From Erythrobacteraceae bacterium (GTDB lineage Bacteria > Pseudomonadota > Alphaproteobacteria > Sphingomonadales > Sphingomonadaceae): a stretch of DNA of 64,000 nucleotides. The position numbers and the translations under genes are program-made. Each line of letters begins with the position of its first letter. The first letter of the stretch is position 1. The notes below the pieces were generated by a model that was not told where the DNA came from, searched no databases, and was given only the letters and a program-made list of their open reading frames with translations. Location: contig JAIXPX010000037.1 of assembly GCA_027486035.1 (NCBI GenBank), forward strand, positions 62,001 through 126,000, written 5' to 3'. Below, in pieces: positions 54,417 to 64,000 of this stretch.

Positions 54417-54890
54417 ATGAGCAATTTCCCGGGCGTCGGCGACGCCATCCCCGATATCGCCATGGAAACCCCCGAGGGCGGCACCGTCAGCCCCCGGGAC
54501 TTCGCCGGCTCCAAGCTGGTGATCTTCTTCTACCCCAAGGACGACACCCCCGGCTGCACCACCGAGAACAAGGATTTCTCCGCGCTGAAGGACCAGTTCG
54601 CAGCGGCGGGCACCAAGCTGCTCGGGGTCAGCAAGGATCCGGCGAAGAAGCATGCGAAGTTCATCGCCAAGCATGGCCTCACCGCCCCGCTTGCGAGTGA
54701 TGCCGAGGCAGGCGGGCTGTCGGATGCACTCGGCGTGTGGGCGGAAAAGCAGATGTACGGCAAGACCTACATGGGCATGGTCCGCGCAACCTATCTGATC
54801 GATGCTTCGGGGAAGATCGCCCGCATCTGGGACAAGGTGAAGGTCGCCGGCCACGCCGAAGAGGTGCTGGCGGCGGCGAAGGCCCTCTGA
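54417..54890 (+). CDS. bcp: Peroxiredoxin, BCP/PrxQ type with a single cysteine
   Basis: The 157-aa thioredoxin-fold peroxidase has the peroxidatic Cys47 in YPKDDTPGCTTEN and the PrxQ context FFYPKDDTPGCT. No second cysteine is present in the protein, so it is a 1-Cys form that must be reduced by an external thiol, unlike E. coli Bcp, which has a resolving cysteine. AGGAG lies inside the end of glnE, and the start is 2 bases after the glnE stop, so it is translated in the same operon. Confidence 0.95.
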   Translation: MSNFPGVGDAIPDIAMETPEGGTVSPRDFAGSKLVIFFYPKDDTPGCTTENKDFSALKDQFAAAGTKLLGVSKDPAKKHAKFIAKHGLTAPLASDAEAGGLSDALGVWAEKQMYGKTYMGMVRATYLIDASGKIARIWDKVKVAGHAEEVLAAAKAL

Positions 54891-54897
54891 CACGGCC

Positions 54898-55689
54898 ATG
54901 ACCACCATCGCCCGCGCCATCCGCGCCGCGCTGCTCACGCCCGAGCCGCGCGCGAAGTGCTTCGCCGCCCGTGACGTGGCGCGGGCGTGGCGGCGCGGGA
55001 GTTTGGCGTGGGACTTCGACGTCGCAATGCCCGACCGGCCGGCCTGGCCCGCCGCGCCCGAGCTGCTTGCGCCCGGCCAGATGCCCAAGCGCGGCAAGGG
55101 CGGGTCGGAGCGGGGACGAATCGCCCTGTGGCATTCCCTCGCCCATATCGAATTCGTCGCCATCGACCTCGCGCTCGACATGGCGGGGCGCTTCGGGGCG
55201 GAGATGGGAGAGGACTTCGTGACCGATTTCCTCGCCGTCGCCGCGGACGAGGCCATGCATTTCGCGCTCCTGGCCAGAAAGCTCGCGGGGCTGGGCAGCC
55301 ACTATGGCGCCCTGCCGGCGCACGCAGGGCTGTGGGAGGCAGCCCATGCCACCCGTCACGACGTCGCGGCGCGGCTCGCCGTGGTGCCGATGGTGCTGGA
55401 AGCACGCGGGCTGGACGTCACACCGGCGACGCTGGAACGGGTCCGTGCCGCGGGCGACGAGCAGGGCGCGCGCCTTCTCGAAAGAATTCTTGACGACGAA
55501 ATCCGGCATGTCGCGGCGGGCACCAAGCACTTTCTGCATTGCGCCCAAAAAGCGCAGGCCGAGCCCGAATCTTACTGGCAAACCCTCGTGAAACGGCACT
55601 TCAGGGGCCACGTTAAGCCGCCGTTCAACGACTCAGCGCGTCTCGCAGCCGGTTTGTCGCGTCGGTTTTATGAAGAGATTGCACATTAA
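54898..55689 (+). CDS. DUF455 ferritin-like protein
   Basis: The 263-aa protein has the DUF455 (PF04305) set of metal-ligand helices: HSLAHIEFVAIDLALDMA, AADEAMHFALLARKL, VLEARGLDVTP and ILDDEIRHVAAGTKHF. This is a di-iron ferritin-like fold related to MiaE-type tRNA hydroxylases; the true substrate is unknown. It follows bcp by 7 bases and would be co-expressed, which is compatible with oxidative stress but does not show it. Confidence 0.92.
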   Translation: MTTIARAIRAALLTPEPRAKCFAARDVARAWRRGSLAWDFDVAMPDRPAWPAAPELLAPGQMPKRGKGGSERGRIALWHSLAHIEFVAIDLALDMAGRFGAEMGEDFVTDFLAVAADEAMHFALLARKLAGLGSHYGALPAHAGLWEAAHATRHDVAARLAVVPMVLEARGLDVTPATLERVRAAGDEQGARLLERILDDEIRHVAAGTKHFLHCAQKAQAEPESYWQTLVKRHFRGHVKPPFNDSARLAAGLSRRFYEEIAH

Positions 55690-55787
55690 CGACTCACCCG
55701 GATAACCAGCATCCAGCCAAGGCGCGCAGCAGACGTGTCGGAACAACCCTACGGTGCAAAGCCGCAATTCGGGATCGGGTCTAACAC

Positions 55788-56537
55788 ATGAAGTCTGCCA
55801 TGCGCACCGTGCTGAAGCTCGCTGCTACTGCCTGCTCGGCCGTGCTGCTGTCCGCTGCTGCGCCTGCTTTCGCGAACACTGCCAATTCCGCTGCCACCGC
55901 GACCACCACCGCGAGCGCCGACATGGCCGCACCGGTGCGCGAAGCCCAGGGCGAAGTGGTCGACAATGGCGATGCGCGCTTCAAGTCGCTGTTCGCGAGC
56001 TGGACCGCGATCGAGCGCACCAGCCCCGTCGCCGGCAATGTCCTTGCGGCGCCCGCCTATTCCTCGCCGATCCCGTTCAACAGCATCTCGGTGCCGTCGC
56101 GCATGCCGCTCGAAGGCGCGGCGCTGACGAGCGGTTTCGGGATGCGCCACCACCCGGTGCTCGGCGGCCGCCGCCAGCATCATGGCATCGATCTTGCCGC
56201 GCCGACCGGAACCCCGGTCTACGCCACCGCCGACGGCGTGGTCGGCCGCGCCGACTTCTATTCGAGCTACGGCCTCTACATCAGCATCAGCCATGGCGCC
56301 GCGATGGAAACCCGTTACGCCCACCTGTCGCGCCTTGCCGTTGCGACGGGTGACACGGTGAAGAAGGGCGACCTGATCGGCTATGTCGGCTCGACCGGCC
56401 GTTCGACCGGTCCGCACCTCCATTACGAAGTTCGTGTGGACGGGCTTGCAGTCAATCCGATTCCGTATATGGTGGAGAGCGAAGCACAGCTGGCCTTCGC
56501 CCGCGATGCTCGTCTGACCGGCCAAGGTGGCGAATAA
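55788..56537 (+). CDS. M23-family (LytM-type) cell-wall metallopeptidase
   Basis: The 249-aa protein has a signal peptide (MKSAMRTVLKLAATACSAVL through PAFA) and a C-terminal M23 domain (about 110-225) with SGFGMRHHPVLGGRRQHHGI (first His of HxxxD), DLAAPTGTPVYATADGVVG, RYAHLSRLAVATGD and GPHLHYEVRVDG. It should cleave peptidoglycan cross-links or activate other hydrolases in the periplasm. A strong terminator at 56608-56635 follows. Confidence 0.95.
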   Translation: MKSAMRTVLKLAATACSAVLLSAAAPAFANTANSAATATTTASADMAAPVREAQGEVVDNGDARFKSLFASWTAIERTSPVAGNVLAAPAYSSPIPFNSISVPSRMPLEGAALTSGFGMRHHPVLGGRRQHHGIDLAAPTGTPVYATADGVVGRADFYSSYGLYISISHGAAMETRYAHLSRLAVATGDTVKKGDLIGYVGSTGRSTGPHLHYEVRVDGLAVNPIPYMVESEAQLAFARDARLTGQGGE

Positions 56538-56607
56538 CGGGCGGCGGGTAAGCTTCACGAGATTGCCCGTGTAAACGGGCCGGACATTGGAGAGGGTGTC
56601 CGAACAT

Positions 56608-56635
56608 GGCGGCGGGTTATCCCGCCGCCTTTTTT
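56608..56635 (+). terminator. Rho-independent terminator after the M23 peptidase gene
   Basis: GGCGGCGGG (56608-56616), TTAT loop and CCCGCCGCC (56621-56629) form a perfect 9-bp stem followed by six T (56630-56635). It lies 71 bases beyond the stop codon at 56537. A separate hairpin (CGGACA/TGTCCG, 56581-56602) precedes it. Confidence 0.92.
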
Positions 56636-56792
56636 CTTGTCCGTCCCCCGTATCGCGCCCGCCGCCTGTGTGGCCGGGGACGAGTGGCATTATCCATACT
56701 GATTTCGCTTGCGAGGCCGCGCGCCTCGCGTAATTTCCTCTCCAGGCCGCACGCCCCCGGGAAGATGGGGCGGCATGGGAGAGAGAGAACAG

Positions 56793-58340
56793 ATGTCGAT
56801 GCACCCGATCGCGCACGCCGCGACCCGCCCGGATCATCCCGCCGTGATCATGACCGGATCGGGCAAGCAGATGAGCTTCGGCGAGATGGACGCCGAATCG
56901 AACCGCTTCGCCCAGCTCCTGCGCGCCCACGGCATCGGCGCGGGCGAGGCCTTCGCGGTGCTGCTGGAAAACCGCATCGAGTATTTCACCCTCATCTGGG
57001 GATCCCAGCGCGCCGGCACGATGCTGGTGCCGATCTCCTCGCGCCTGACCGCGCCCGAGGCCGCCTACATCATCCGCGACGCCGAAGCGAAGCTGCTGAT
57101 CACCAGCGGCCACTTTGCCGCCATCCTCGGCGACATCCGCCAGGCGTGTCCGGGTCTCGGGGTGCTGGTGATGGACAGCGCCGATGCAGAGGATTTCGCC
57201 GCCGCCCTCGCAGCCCAGCCCGCGACGCCGATCCCCGATCAGAGCGCCGGGCTGCTGATGCTCTATTCCTCCGGCACCACCGGCCGCCCCAAAGGCATCC
57301 GCCCTGCCCCGCCCGAGGATCCCGATCCCGCCGCGCCCGTGCCGCTGCTGGGCCTTGCCACCATGGGCATGGGGATGCCCGCCGATGGCTCGATGGTCTA
57401 TCTCTCGCCCGCCCCGCTCTATCACGCCGCCCCCATCGGCTGGTGCTCGGTCGTCCACCGGCTCGGCGGGACGGTGGTGATGATGGAGAAGTTCGATCCC
57501 GAAGAGGCGCTGAAGGCGATCGAGCGCTACAAGGTCACCGACAGCCAGTGGGTGCCGACCCACTTTGTGCGCTTCCTCAGGCTCGATCCGGAGGTCCGCA
57601 CCCGCTACGATCTCTCCAGCCACCAGCGCGCGATCCATGCTGCCGCGCCCTGCCCGGTGCCGATCAAGCGCGAGATGATCGAATGGTGGGGCCCGATCGT
57701 GAACGAATACTACGCCGGGAGCGAGATGATCGGGATGACCTTGGTCAAGTCCGAGCACTGGCTCGCCAAGCCCGGCACGGTCGGCGTCGCGGTGCACGGC
57801 AAGGTCCACATCTGCGGACCCGATGGCGAGGAGCTGGAGCCTGGTCAGGACGGCCTGATCTTCTTCGAGAACGTCAACCTGCCGACCTATCACAATGATC
57901 CGGCCAAGACCGCCGAGGCGATGCACCCCAAGGGCTGGATGACGCTCGGCGATATCGGCCATCTCGACAAGGACGGCTTCCTGTTCCTGACCGACCGCAA
58001 GAGCCACATGATCATCAGCGGGGGTGTGAACATCTACCCGCAGGAGATCGAGAACCTGCTCGTCACCCACCCCCAGGTGATGGATGCGGCGGTGATCGGC
58101 GCGCCCTGCCCCGACCTTGGCGAGAAGGTCGTCGCGGTGGTGCAACCCAGGGACATGGCCCAGGCCGGACCGGAGCTGGAGGCGGAGCTGCGCGCTTTCC
58201 TCGCGCCCAGCCTCTCCAAGGTGAAGATGCCCAAGCTGTTCGATTTCCGCCCCGATCTCCCGCGCGAGGCCAACGGCAAGCTCTACAAGCGCGAGCTGCG
58301 GGATGAATACGCGGCCAAGGCGAAGGCCGCAGCGGCATGA
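56793..58340 (+). CDS. AMP-forming acyl-CoA synthetase/ligase
   Basis: The 515-aa protein has the ANL-superfamily motifs: A3 loop LMLYSSGTTGRPKGIRP, A5 EYYAGSEMIGMT, A7/A8 TLGDIGHLDKDGFLFLTDRK and the C-terminal lysine region LPREANGKLYKRELRD. It should activate a carboxylic acid with ATP and couple it to CoA. GGGAGAGAGAG upstream favours the ATG at 56793. Its stop overlaps the ATG of a P450 gene (ATGA, 58337-58340), so the two act together, probably on the same class of hydrophobic acids. Confidence 0.93.
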   Translation: MSMHPIAHAATRPDHPAVIMTGSGKQMSFGEMDAESNRFAQLLRAHGIGAGEAFAVLLENRIEYFTLIWGSQRAGTMLVPISSRLTAPEAAYIIRDAEAKLLITSGHFAAILGDIRQACPGLGVLVMDSADAEDFAAALAAQPATPIPDQSAGLLMLYSSGTTGRPKGIRPAPPEDPDPAAPVPLLGLATMGMGMPADGSMVYLSPAPLYHAAPIGWCSVVHRLGGTVVMMEKFDPEEALKAIERYKVTDSQWVPTHFVRFLRLDPEVRTRYDLSSHQRAIHAAAPCPVPIKREMIEWWGPIVNEYYAGSEMIGMTLVKSEHWLAKPGTVGVAVHGKVHICGPDGEELEPGQDGLIFFENVNLPTYHNDPAKTAEAMHPKGWMTLGDIGHLDKDGFLFLTDRKSHMIISGGVNIYPQEIENLLVTHPQVMDAAVIGAPCPDLGEKVVAVVQPRDMAQAGPELEAELRAFLAPSLSKVKMPKLFDFRPDLPREANGKLYKRELRDEYAAKAKAAAA

Positions 58341-59629
58341 GCGCGGAGGCGATCCTGCCCGGCGACATCGCCCGCCGGGTGATCGACCCCCACGCCTATG
58401 CCGAGTGGGACGGGCTGCTCGACACCTTCGACTTGATCCGGGCAAGCACGCCCGTGGCCAAGGTCCAGCCCGATTCGCCCGGGCTGTTCGAGCCCTTCTG
58501 GCTGGTCACCCGTTATGACGACGTGATGCGCATCTCGAAGGACAATGCCGCCTTCCTCAACAACCCGCGCCCCGTGGTGTTCAGCTTCAACCAGGCGATC
58601 GAGTTCAGCCGCGCGGCCACGGGCTCGAACATGCTGGTCGATTCGCTGGTGGTGTTCGACGCGCCGATCCACCCCAAATATCGCAAGCTGACCCAGGAAT
58701 GGTTCATGCCGCGGAACCTCGCCCGGCTGGAGGACGAGCTGCGGACGCTGGCGGCGGCGACGGTCGACCGGATGCTGGAACAGGGCTCCGAGGTCGACTT
58801 CGTCAAGGAGGTCTCGGGCCCCTACCCCTTGCGGGTCGTGATGCAGATCCTCGGGGTGCCGCCTTCGGACGAGTTCCGGATGCAGATGCTCACCCAGCAA
58901 TTGTTCGGCGGGCAGGACAAGGACCTCTCGGGCAGCGGCATGGACCTGATGACCCCCGAACAGGTCGTCCAGATCGTCGCGGGCGCAGTGAAGACCTTCG
59001 AGGACTATTTCGCCGCGCTTGCCGAGGATCGCCGCCGCAATCCCACGCAAGATGTGGCGAGCGTCATCGCCAATGCGCTGGTCGATGGCGCGCCGCTCCC
59101 GCCGCGCGACATGGCGGGCTATTACATCATCGTCGCCACGGCAGGGCATGACACGACCAGCGCCAGCACGGCGGGCGCGATGCAGGCGCTGGCCCGCGAT
59201 CCGGAGCAATATGCCCGCGTGCGCGCCGACCGCAGCCTGCTCCCCGGCATCGTCGAGGAGGCGATCCGCTGGACCTCCCCCGTGCAGCATTTCATGCGCA
59301 CGGCGGCCGAGGATTGCGAGATCGGCGGGCAGGCGATCAAGGCGGGCGACTGGCTGATGATCAACTACGTCGCGGCCAATCACGACCCGGCGCAATTCCC
59401 CGACCCGCGCCGCTTCGATGCCGCGCGCTCGCCCAACCGGCACCTCGCCTTCGGAGCCGGGGCGCACCAGTGCCTCGGCCTGCACCTGGCGCGGCTGGAG
59501 ATGAAGATCCTGTTCGAGGCGATTCTCGACCGCGTCGCGGCCGTCGAACCGGCGGGCGAGGCGGCCCGCGCGACCAGCACCTTTGTCGGCGGGCTCAAGA
59601 GCCTGCCCTTGCGGGTGACGCCTGCCTAA
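58337..59629 (+). CDS. Cytochrome P450
   Basis: The 430-aa soluble class-I P450 has the heme loop FGAGAHQCLGLHLARLEM, I-helix VATAGHDTTSAS, and K-helix EEAIRW plus the meander segment. Coupling by ATGA to an acyl-CoA ligase suggests oxidation of an acid or sterol-like compound delivered as a CoA ester or its precursor. It is not CYP153-like (the oxygen-binding I-helix and substrate region differ from 30235-31587). Redox partner genes are not adjacent. Confidence 0.93.
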   Translation: MSAEAILPGDIARRVIDPHAYAEWDGLLDTFDLIRASTPVAKVQPDSPGLFEPFWLVTRYDDVMRISKDNAAFLNNPRPVVFSFNQAIEFSRAATGSNMLVDSLVVFDAPIHPKYRKLTQEWFMPRNLARLEDELRTLAAATVDRMLEQGSEVDFVKEVSGPYPLRVVMQILGVPPSDEFRMQMLTQQLFGGQDKDLSGSGMDLMTPEQVVQIVAGAVKTFEDYFAALAEDRRRNPTQDVASVIANALVDGAPLPPRDMAGYYIIVATAGHDTTSASTAGAMQALARDPEQYARVRADRSLLPGIVEEAIRWTSPVQHFMRTAAEDCEIGGQAIKAGDWLMINYVAANHDPAQFPDPRRFDAARSPNRHLAFGAGAHQCLGLHLARLEMKILFEAILDRVAAVEPAGEAARATSTFVGGLKSLPLRVTPA

Positions 59630-59632
59630 CCG

Positions 59633-60511
59633 CTACTTCAGCAGGTCGAGCGCGATGGCGCGCACTTGCGCACCCATGTCGGGCCGCTGGAGCGCGATCG
59701 CCAGCGTCGCCTCGACAAAGCCGACCTTGCTGCCGCAATCGTAGCGGTGGCCGTCGAAGGTCACGGCGTGGAAGGGCTGGGTGCCGATCATCTTCGCCAT
59801 CGCATCGGTGAGCTGGATCTCGCCGCCCGCGCCCTTGCCCTGGTTTTCGAGCACCCGCATCACCTCGGGCTGGAGGATGTAGCGGCCCGAGACGATCTTG
59901 TTCGACGGTGCCTCGGCTTGCGAAGGCTTCTCGACCAGTCCGCGCACCTCGGTCAGGGCGCCATGCGCCGCGCCCGGATCGATCACGCCATAGCTGGAGA
60001 CCTGCTCCATCGGCACTTCTAGCACCGAGATGAGGTTGCCGCCGACCTGTTCATAGGCCTCGACCATCTGCTTCATGCAGCCCGTGCCGCCGGGCTTGGC
60101 GACCATCAACTCGTCGGGCAGGAAGATCGCGAAGGGCTCGTCCCCGACGATGGCGCGGGCGCACCAGATCGCATGGCCAAGGCCGAGCGGCACCTGCTGG
60201 CGCACCGCAATCACATCGCCCGGGGTGGCGCGGGTGGTTTCAAGCACCGAGAGATCCTTGCCGCGTTCTGCCATGGTCTGCTCGAGCTCGAAGGCGATAT
60301 CGAACTGTTCGACGATCCCCGTCTTGCCGCGTCCGGTGACGAGGATCAGCTGCTCGATCCCCGCCTCGCGCGCCTCGTCCACCGCGTACTGGATCAGGGG
60401 GCGATCGACGATCGGCAGGAGTTCCTTGGGCACGACCTTGGTCGCGGGCAGGAACCGGGTGCCGAGACCGGCGACGGGGAAGACGGCTTTGCGGATCGGC
60501 TTGAAAGACAT
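59633..60511 (-). CDS. galU: UTP-glucose-1-phosphate uridylyltransferase
   Basis: The 292-aa enzyme makes UDP-glucose. The N-terminal nucleotide-binding motif reads FPVAGLGTRFLPATKVVPKE (GxGTRF...K), followed by LLPIVDRPLIQYAVDEAREA, DEPFAIFLPDELM and GYLV-type residues near the C-terminal HRYDCGSKVGF. Length is normal. It is convergent with the P450 and divergent from murA. UDP-glucose feeds exopolysaccharide and lipid glycosylation. Confidence 0.97.
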   Translation of the reverse strand: MSFKPIRKAVFPVAGLGTRFLPATKVVPKELLPIVDRPLIQYAVDEAREAGIEQLILVTGRGKTGIVEQFDIAFELEQTMAERGKDLSVLETTRATPGDVIAVRQQVPLGLGHAIWCARAIVGDEPFAIFLPDELMVAKPGGTGCMKQMVEAYEQVGGNLISVLEVPMEQVSSYGVIDPGAAHGALTEVRGLVEKPSQAEAPSNKIVSGRYILQPEVMRVLENQGKGAGGEIQLTDAMAKMIGTQPFHAVTFDGHRYDCGSKVGFVEATLAIALQRPDMGAQVRAIALDLLK

Positions 60512-60660
60512 CGACGGCTCTCTTGTTGGTCACGGATGGCCCGCGCCTGTCGGGCTTGCCGTGCCTTGCGCCATAACGCAGGTCAATGATTGTTCGGAGA
60601 CGGCGTGCCCGCCCACGCGCGCGATTTGCGCCCGAGGCAATCTTCGCTAAGGCGTGATCC

Positions 60661-61941
<1,281 letters not shown>

Positions 61942-62058
61942 GCCTGGGACGACTAGGCCTGCGCGCAATCGCTCCAGACCGGCTCCAGACCCCTTCCAGA
62001 CGCGTTTAGCCCCCTTGCCGCTTCGTTCTGATGCCCCGCTTGCGCGGCGTCCGGCGAC

Positions 62059-62074
62059 TGTTTCACGTGAAACA
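62059..62074. promoter_or_regulatory. parS site (ParB-binding centromere sequence)
   Basis: TGTTTCACGTGAAACA is a perfect 16-bp palindrome identical to the parS consensus used by ParB/Spo0J in Caulobacter and many other bacteria. It lies between the murA stop and the start of a convergent RHH gene (2 bases from its stop codon). parS sites load ParB clamps that organise chromosome origin regions, so the window is probably near oriC. I found only this one copy in the window. Confidence 0.9.
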
Positions 62075-62075
62075 T

Positions 62076-62315
62076 TCAGGCTGCGGTGTTGCTCACGAGC
62101 CAGACCCGGATGGCGCTGGCCAGGCCGGGAGGGGTCGGCGATTTGATCCGCTCGGCATCGATCCGGGCAACGAGGGCGGCGATCGCCAACCCCTCGCGGG
62201 AGGCGGCATCGCGGAGCATCTCCCAGAACAGCGGCTCGAGGCTGATCGAGGTCTTGTGCCCGGCAATCGCAAGGCTGCGCTTGACCGGCGGATGATAGGG
62301 GGAGGTCGGCTCCAT
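62076..62315 (-). CDS. Ribbon-helix-helix domain protein (RHH_4-like)
   Basis: The 79-aa protein contains an RHH-type core: RSLAIAGHKTSISLEPLFWE forms the strand and first helix, and MLRDAASREGLAIAALVARI the second. This matches the PF13467-like family of small DNA-binding proteins in alphaproteobacteria, whose roles are largely unknown. Its stop codon is 2 bases from parS and it shares a strand with the next hypothetical gene, 17 bases upstream. Autoregulation is typical of such proteins; not shown here. Confidence 0.8.
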   Translation of the reverse strand: MEPTSPYHPPVKRSLAIAGHKTSISLEPLFWEMLRDAASREGLAIAALVARIDAERIKSPTPPGLASAIRVWLVSNTAA

Positions 62316-62332
62316 GGCCGCCCCTCTACCAC

Positions 62333-62845
62333 TTATGCGGTCTGGAAGTCGTCCACATATTCGGGGAAGAACGTCGGCTCGCGCTCGGACCAGGCAGAGG
62401 CGGTGGCGGCCGCTTCGGAGAGCGACTGGAGCAGCAGCTTGCGCCGGTCCGGGCGAACCACGGGCAGCGCGCTGGCAGCGCAGAAGGCCGCTGGCAGAAA
62501 CGGCCGCACCCGTGCCCCCAGCAGGCGTTCATAAAGGAAGCAGAAGGCCGAGAAGCTCCTCAGCCGCTCCTGCGCGAGGTCCGATCCGGCGAGGCACACC
62601 AGCTTGCCGAGGAACAGCGCGACATCGCCGAGATCGCTCAGCGTGGGCACCATCGCCCGCAGGGTCGCAAGATCCCGGTAGTCCTCGTATTGCTGTTCGA
62701 TCGCAAGTCCTTCGGCCTCGCTGCGCGCCCAGCGCATATACGCGTCGGTGCGGCCGAGGCCGATGTCCAGGCTGCGCTTGATGTAGCGTTGCTCGGCCGG
62801 AGTGAACCCGGCAAATTCGCGCATTTCGGCAATCAGCATCATCAT
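62333..62845 (-). CDS. Hypothetical helical protein
   Basis: The 170-aa product begins MMMLIAEMREFAGFTPAEQR and is predicted mostly alpha-helical, with a conserved-looking RSLDIGLGRTDAYMRWARSE and aromatic C-terminus FFPEYVDDFQTA. No signal peptide, membrane segment or catalytic motif is evident. GGAGAC precedes the ATG at 62845, preferred over a longer frame with an unlikely N-terminus. I do not recognise the family. It is probably co-transcribed with the RHH gene. Confidence 0.65.
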   Translation of the reverse strand: MMMLIAEMREFAGFTPAEQRYIKRSLDIGLGRTDAYMRWARSEAEGLAIEQQYEDYRDLATLRAMVPTLSDLGDVALFLGKLVCLAGSDLAQERLRSFSAFCFLYERLLGARVRPFLPAAFCAASALPVVRPDRRKLLLQSLSEAAATASAWSEREPTFFPEYVDDFQTA

Positions 62846-62942
62846 GGCGCAAGTCTCCTGAGAACAGGGAGGTTCCTGCCATCCCAACCTCGATCAATCT
62901 TTATCATTTCTAATCGAGATTACTTTTTTCGTGCGGTTCGTC

Positions 62943-63923
62943 TCAAATCAGCCCGGCGAGCGGGCTCGAAGGATCGGCATACATGCGCCGCGCCATGCGC
63001 CCGGCGAGATAGGCCTCGCGCCCTGCCTCGACGGCAAGCTTCATCGCGCGGGCCATCCGGATCGGATCCTTGGCCTCGGCGATAGCGGTGTTCATCAGGA
63101 TGCCGTCGCAGCCCAGCTCCATGCCGACCGCCGCGTCGGACGCCGTGCCCACGCCCGCATCGACCAGCACCGGCACCCTGGCGCCCTCGACGATCAGGCG
63201 GATGGTGACGCGGTTCTGGATGCCGAGCCCCGAGCCGATGGGAGCCCCCAGCGGCATGATCGCCACCGCGCCCGCATCTTCCAGCTGCTTGGCCGCGATC
63301 GGATCATCGGCGCAGTAGACCATCGGGTGAAAGCCCTCCCTGGCCAGCACCTCGGTGGCTTTCAAGGTCTCGCGCATGTCGGGGTAGAGCGTGCGCGCCT
63401 CGCCCAGCACCTCGAGCTTCACCAGATCCCAGCCCCCCGCCTCGCGCGCCAGACGCAGGGTGCGCACGGCTTCCTCGCCGGTGAAGCAGCCGGCGGTGTT
63501 CGGAAGGTAGGTGATCTTTCTGGGGTCGATGAAATCGGTCAGCATCGGCGCCTTGGGATCGGAGACGTTCACGCGCCGCACCGCGACCGTGACGATCTCC
63601 GCGCCGCTGGCTTCCACCGCGGCGGCGTTCTGCTCGAAGCTCTTGTACTTGCCCGTGCCGACGATCAGCCGCGAGCGGAAGGTGCGGCCCGCGACGGTCC
63701 AGGTGTCCTCGCCCGCATGGTCGCCCCCGCCCACGAAGTGGACGATCTCGAGGATGTCGCCCTCGGCCAGCGGCGCCTCGGCGAGCGTTGAGCGGGGCAC
63801 GATTGCGCCGTTGCGCTCGACCGCGACTTTCTCTGGCGCGAGGTCGAGCTCGCGGACGAGTTCGGCGATGGTGGCGGCGGCGGAACGGTGTGGTGCGCCG
63901 TTGAGGGTAATGCTCTTCGTCAT
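62943..63923 (-). CDS. thiSG: ThiS-ThiG fusion: sulfur carrier plus thiazole synthase
   Basis: The 326-aa protein joins a ThiS-type ubiquitin-fold sulfur carrier (about 1-68, [20 protein letters not shown] to [11 protein letters not shown]) to a ThiG thiazole synthase (about 72-326, [20 protein letters not shown], with the Schiff-base lysine in [16 protein letters not shown] and the phosphate site [11 protein letters not shown]). ThiG builds the thiazole phosphate of thiamin using sulfur from the thiocarboxylated ThiS tail. Here the Gly-Gly tail is internal ([11 protein letters not shown]) in a fused polypeptide, so sulfur transfer must happen in a linker loop or after cleavage. Start at 63923 is preferred over one 12 bases upstream. 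Confidence 0.93.
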   Translation of the reverse strand: MTKSITLNGAPHRSAAATIAELVRELDLAPEKVAVERNGAIVPRSTLAEAPLAEGDILEIVHFVGGGDHAGEDTWTVAGRTFRSRLIVGTGKYKSFEQNAAAVEASGAEIVTVAVRRVNVSDPKAPMLTDFIDPRKITYLPNTAGCFTGEEAVRTLRLAREAGGWDLVKLEVLGEARTLYPDMRETLKATEVLAREGFHPMVYCADDPIAAKQLEDAGAVAIMPLGAPIGSGLGIQNRVTIRLIVEGARVPVLVDAGVGTASDAAVGMELGCDGILMNTAIAEAKDPIRMARAMKLAVEAGREAYLAGRMARRMYADPSSPLAGLI

Positions 63924-64000
63924 GGCGCGAGACATAGGCGCTCAGGATGCCGGCGCAACCGCGAGTTTGGGAGGCTGTGCGCTCAGCGCGCTGCAGCACG

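Noticed and set aside
63924..64000. A TPP riboswitch before thiSG.
   Set aside because: The visible 77 bases show no conserved thi-box motif; the rest of any leader is outside the window.

Overview
The window is high-G+C chromosomal DNA from an alphaproteobacterium, most likely a sphingomonad of the Erythrobacter/Porphyrobacter type. This rests on gene content: an MmcB-type nuclease, a fused ThiS-ThiG, a giant NAD-glutamate dehydrogenase, NnrU, a CYP153-like P450, MucR/Ros regulation and the order rpe - heparinase II/III-like - purH. No rRNA or other decisive taxonomic marker is present, so genus is inference. A perfect 16-bp parS palindrome at 62059-62074 suggests the origin-proximal part of the chromosome.

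Layout. 1-870: end of an mmcB gene and a small companion. 871-6418: tRNA-Arg(CCG) carrying a 5.47-kb integrated element. The element is bounded by a 48-bp direct repeat of the tRNA 3' end (903-950 and 6371-6418), has visibly lower G+C, and contains a tRNA-type integrase, a second minimal tyrosine recombinase, a winged-helix regulator with two operator-like palindromes, a MucR/Ros zinc-finger regulator, a ribbon-helix-helix gene translationally coupled to a 61-aa gene, unrecognised small proteins, and about 600 bases of non-coding DNA dense in inverted repeats. I see no relaxase, replication initiator or resistance gene in it.

6.5-28 kb is core metabolism: alanine dehydrogenase with a divergent Lrp regulator, a lipid-kinase-like pair, rpe/heparinase-like/purH, exported MsrA, a Fur/Zur regulator, dxs, an MlaA-type lipid transport protein, a crotonase, a low-G+C CPBP protease, NnrU, an exported FKBP isomerase with two exported amidohydrolase-like proteins, and a POT peptide transporter. 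28-45 kb holds a GntR regulator, IHF-beta, tRNA-Leu(TAA), a PilZ protein, exported MsrB, a CYP153-like P450, an ABC exporter, QueG, a ferredoxin-reductase-like flavoprotein, the 1566-aa glutamate dehydrogenase and a PhoD-like phosphatase. 45.6-64 kb holds thrS behind a threonine-rich leader peptide and alternative hairpins, a TauE-like permease, agmatine deiminase, an M28 peptidase, glnE, bcp, a DUF455 ferritin-like protein, an M23 peptidase, an acyl-CoA-ligase/P450 overlap pair, galU, murA, parS and thiSG.

Working together: ald, the glutamate dehydrogenase, glnE and the agmatine deiminase are all nitrogen/amino-acid functions. The POT transporter, M28 peptidase and amidohydrolases suggest growth on peptides. 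dxs, galU, murA, the MlaA-type protein and the M23 peptidase build and maintain the envelope. MsrA and MsrB both carry export signals and would form a periplasmic methionine-repair pair. The two P450s and the acyl-CoA ligase suggest oxidation of hydrophobic substrates.

The observations I rate highest are the Thr-codon leader and mutually exclusive hairpins upstream of thrS, the inverted-repeat-rich block next to the coupled RHH/61-aa genes in the tRNA-Arg element, the parS site, and a hairpin repeat family whose copies differ by paired (compensatory) changes.
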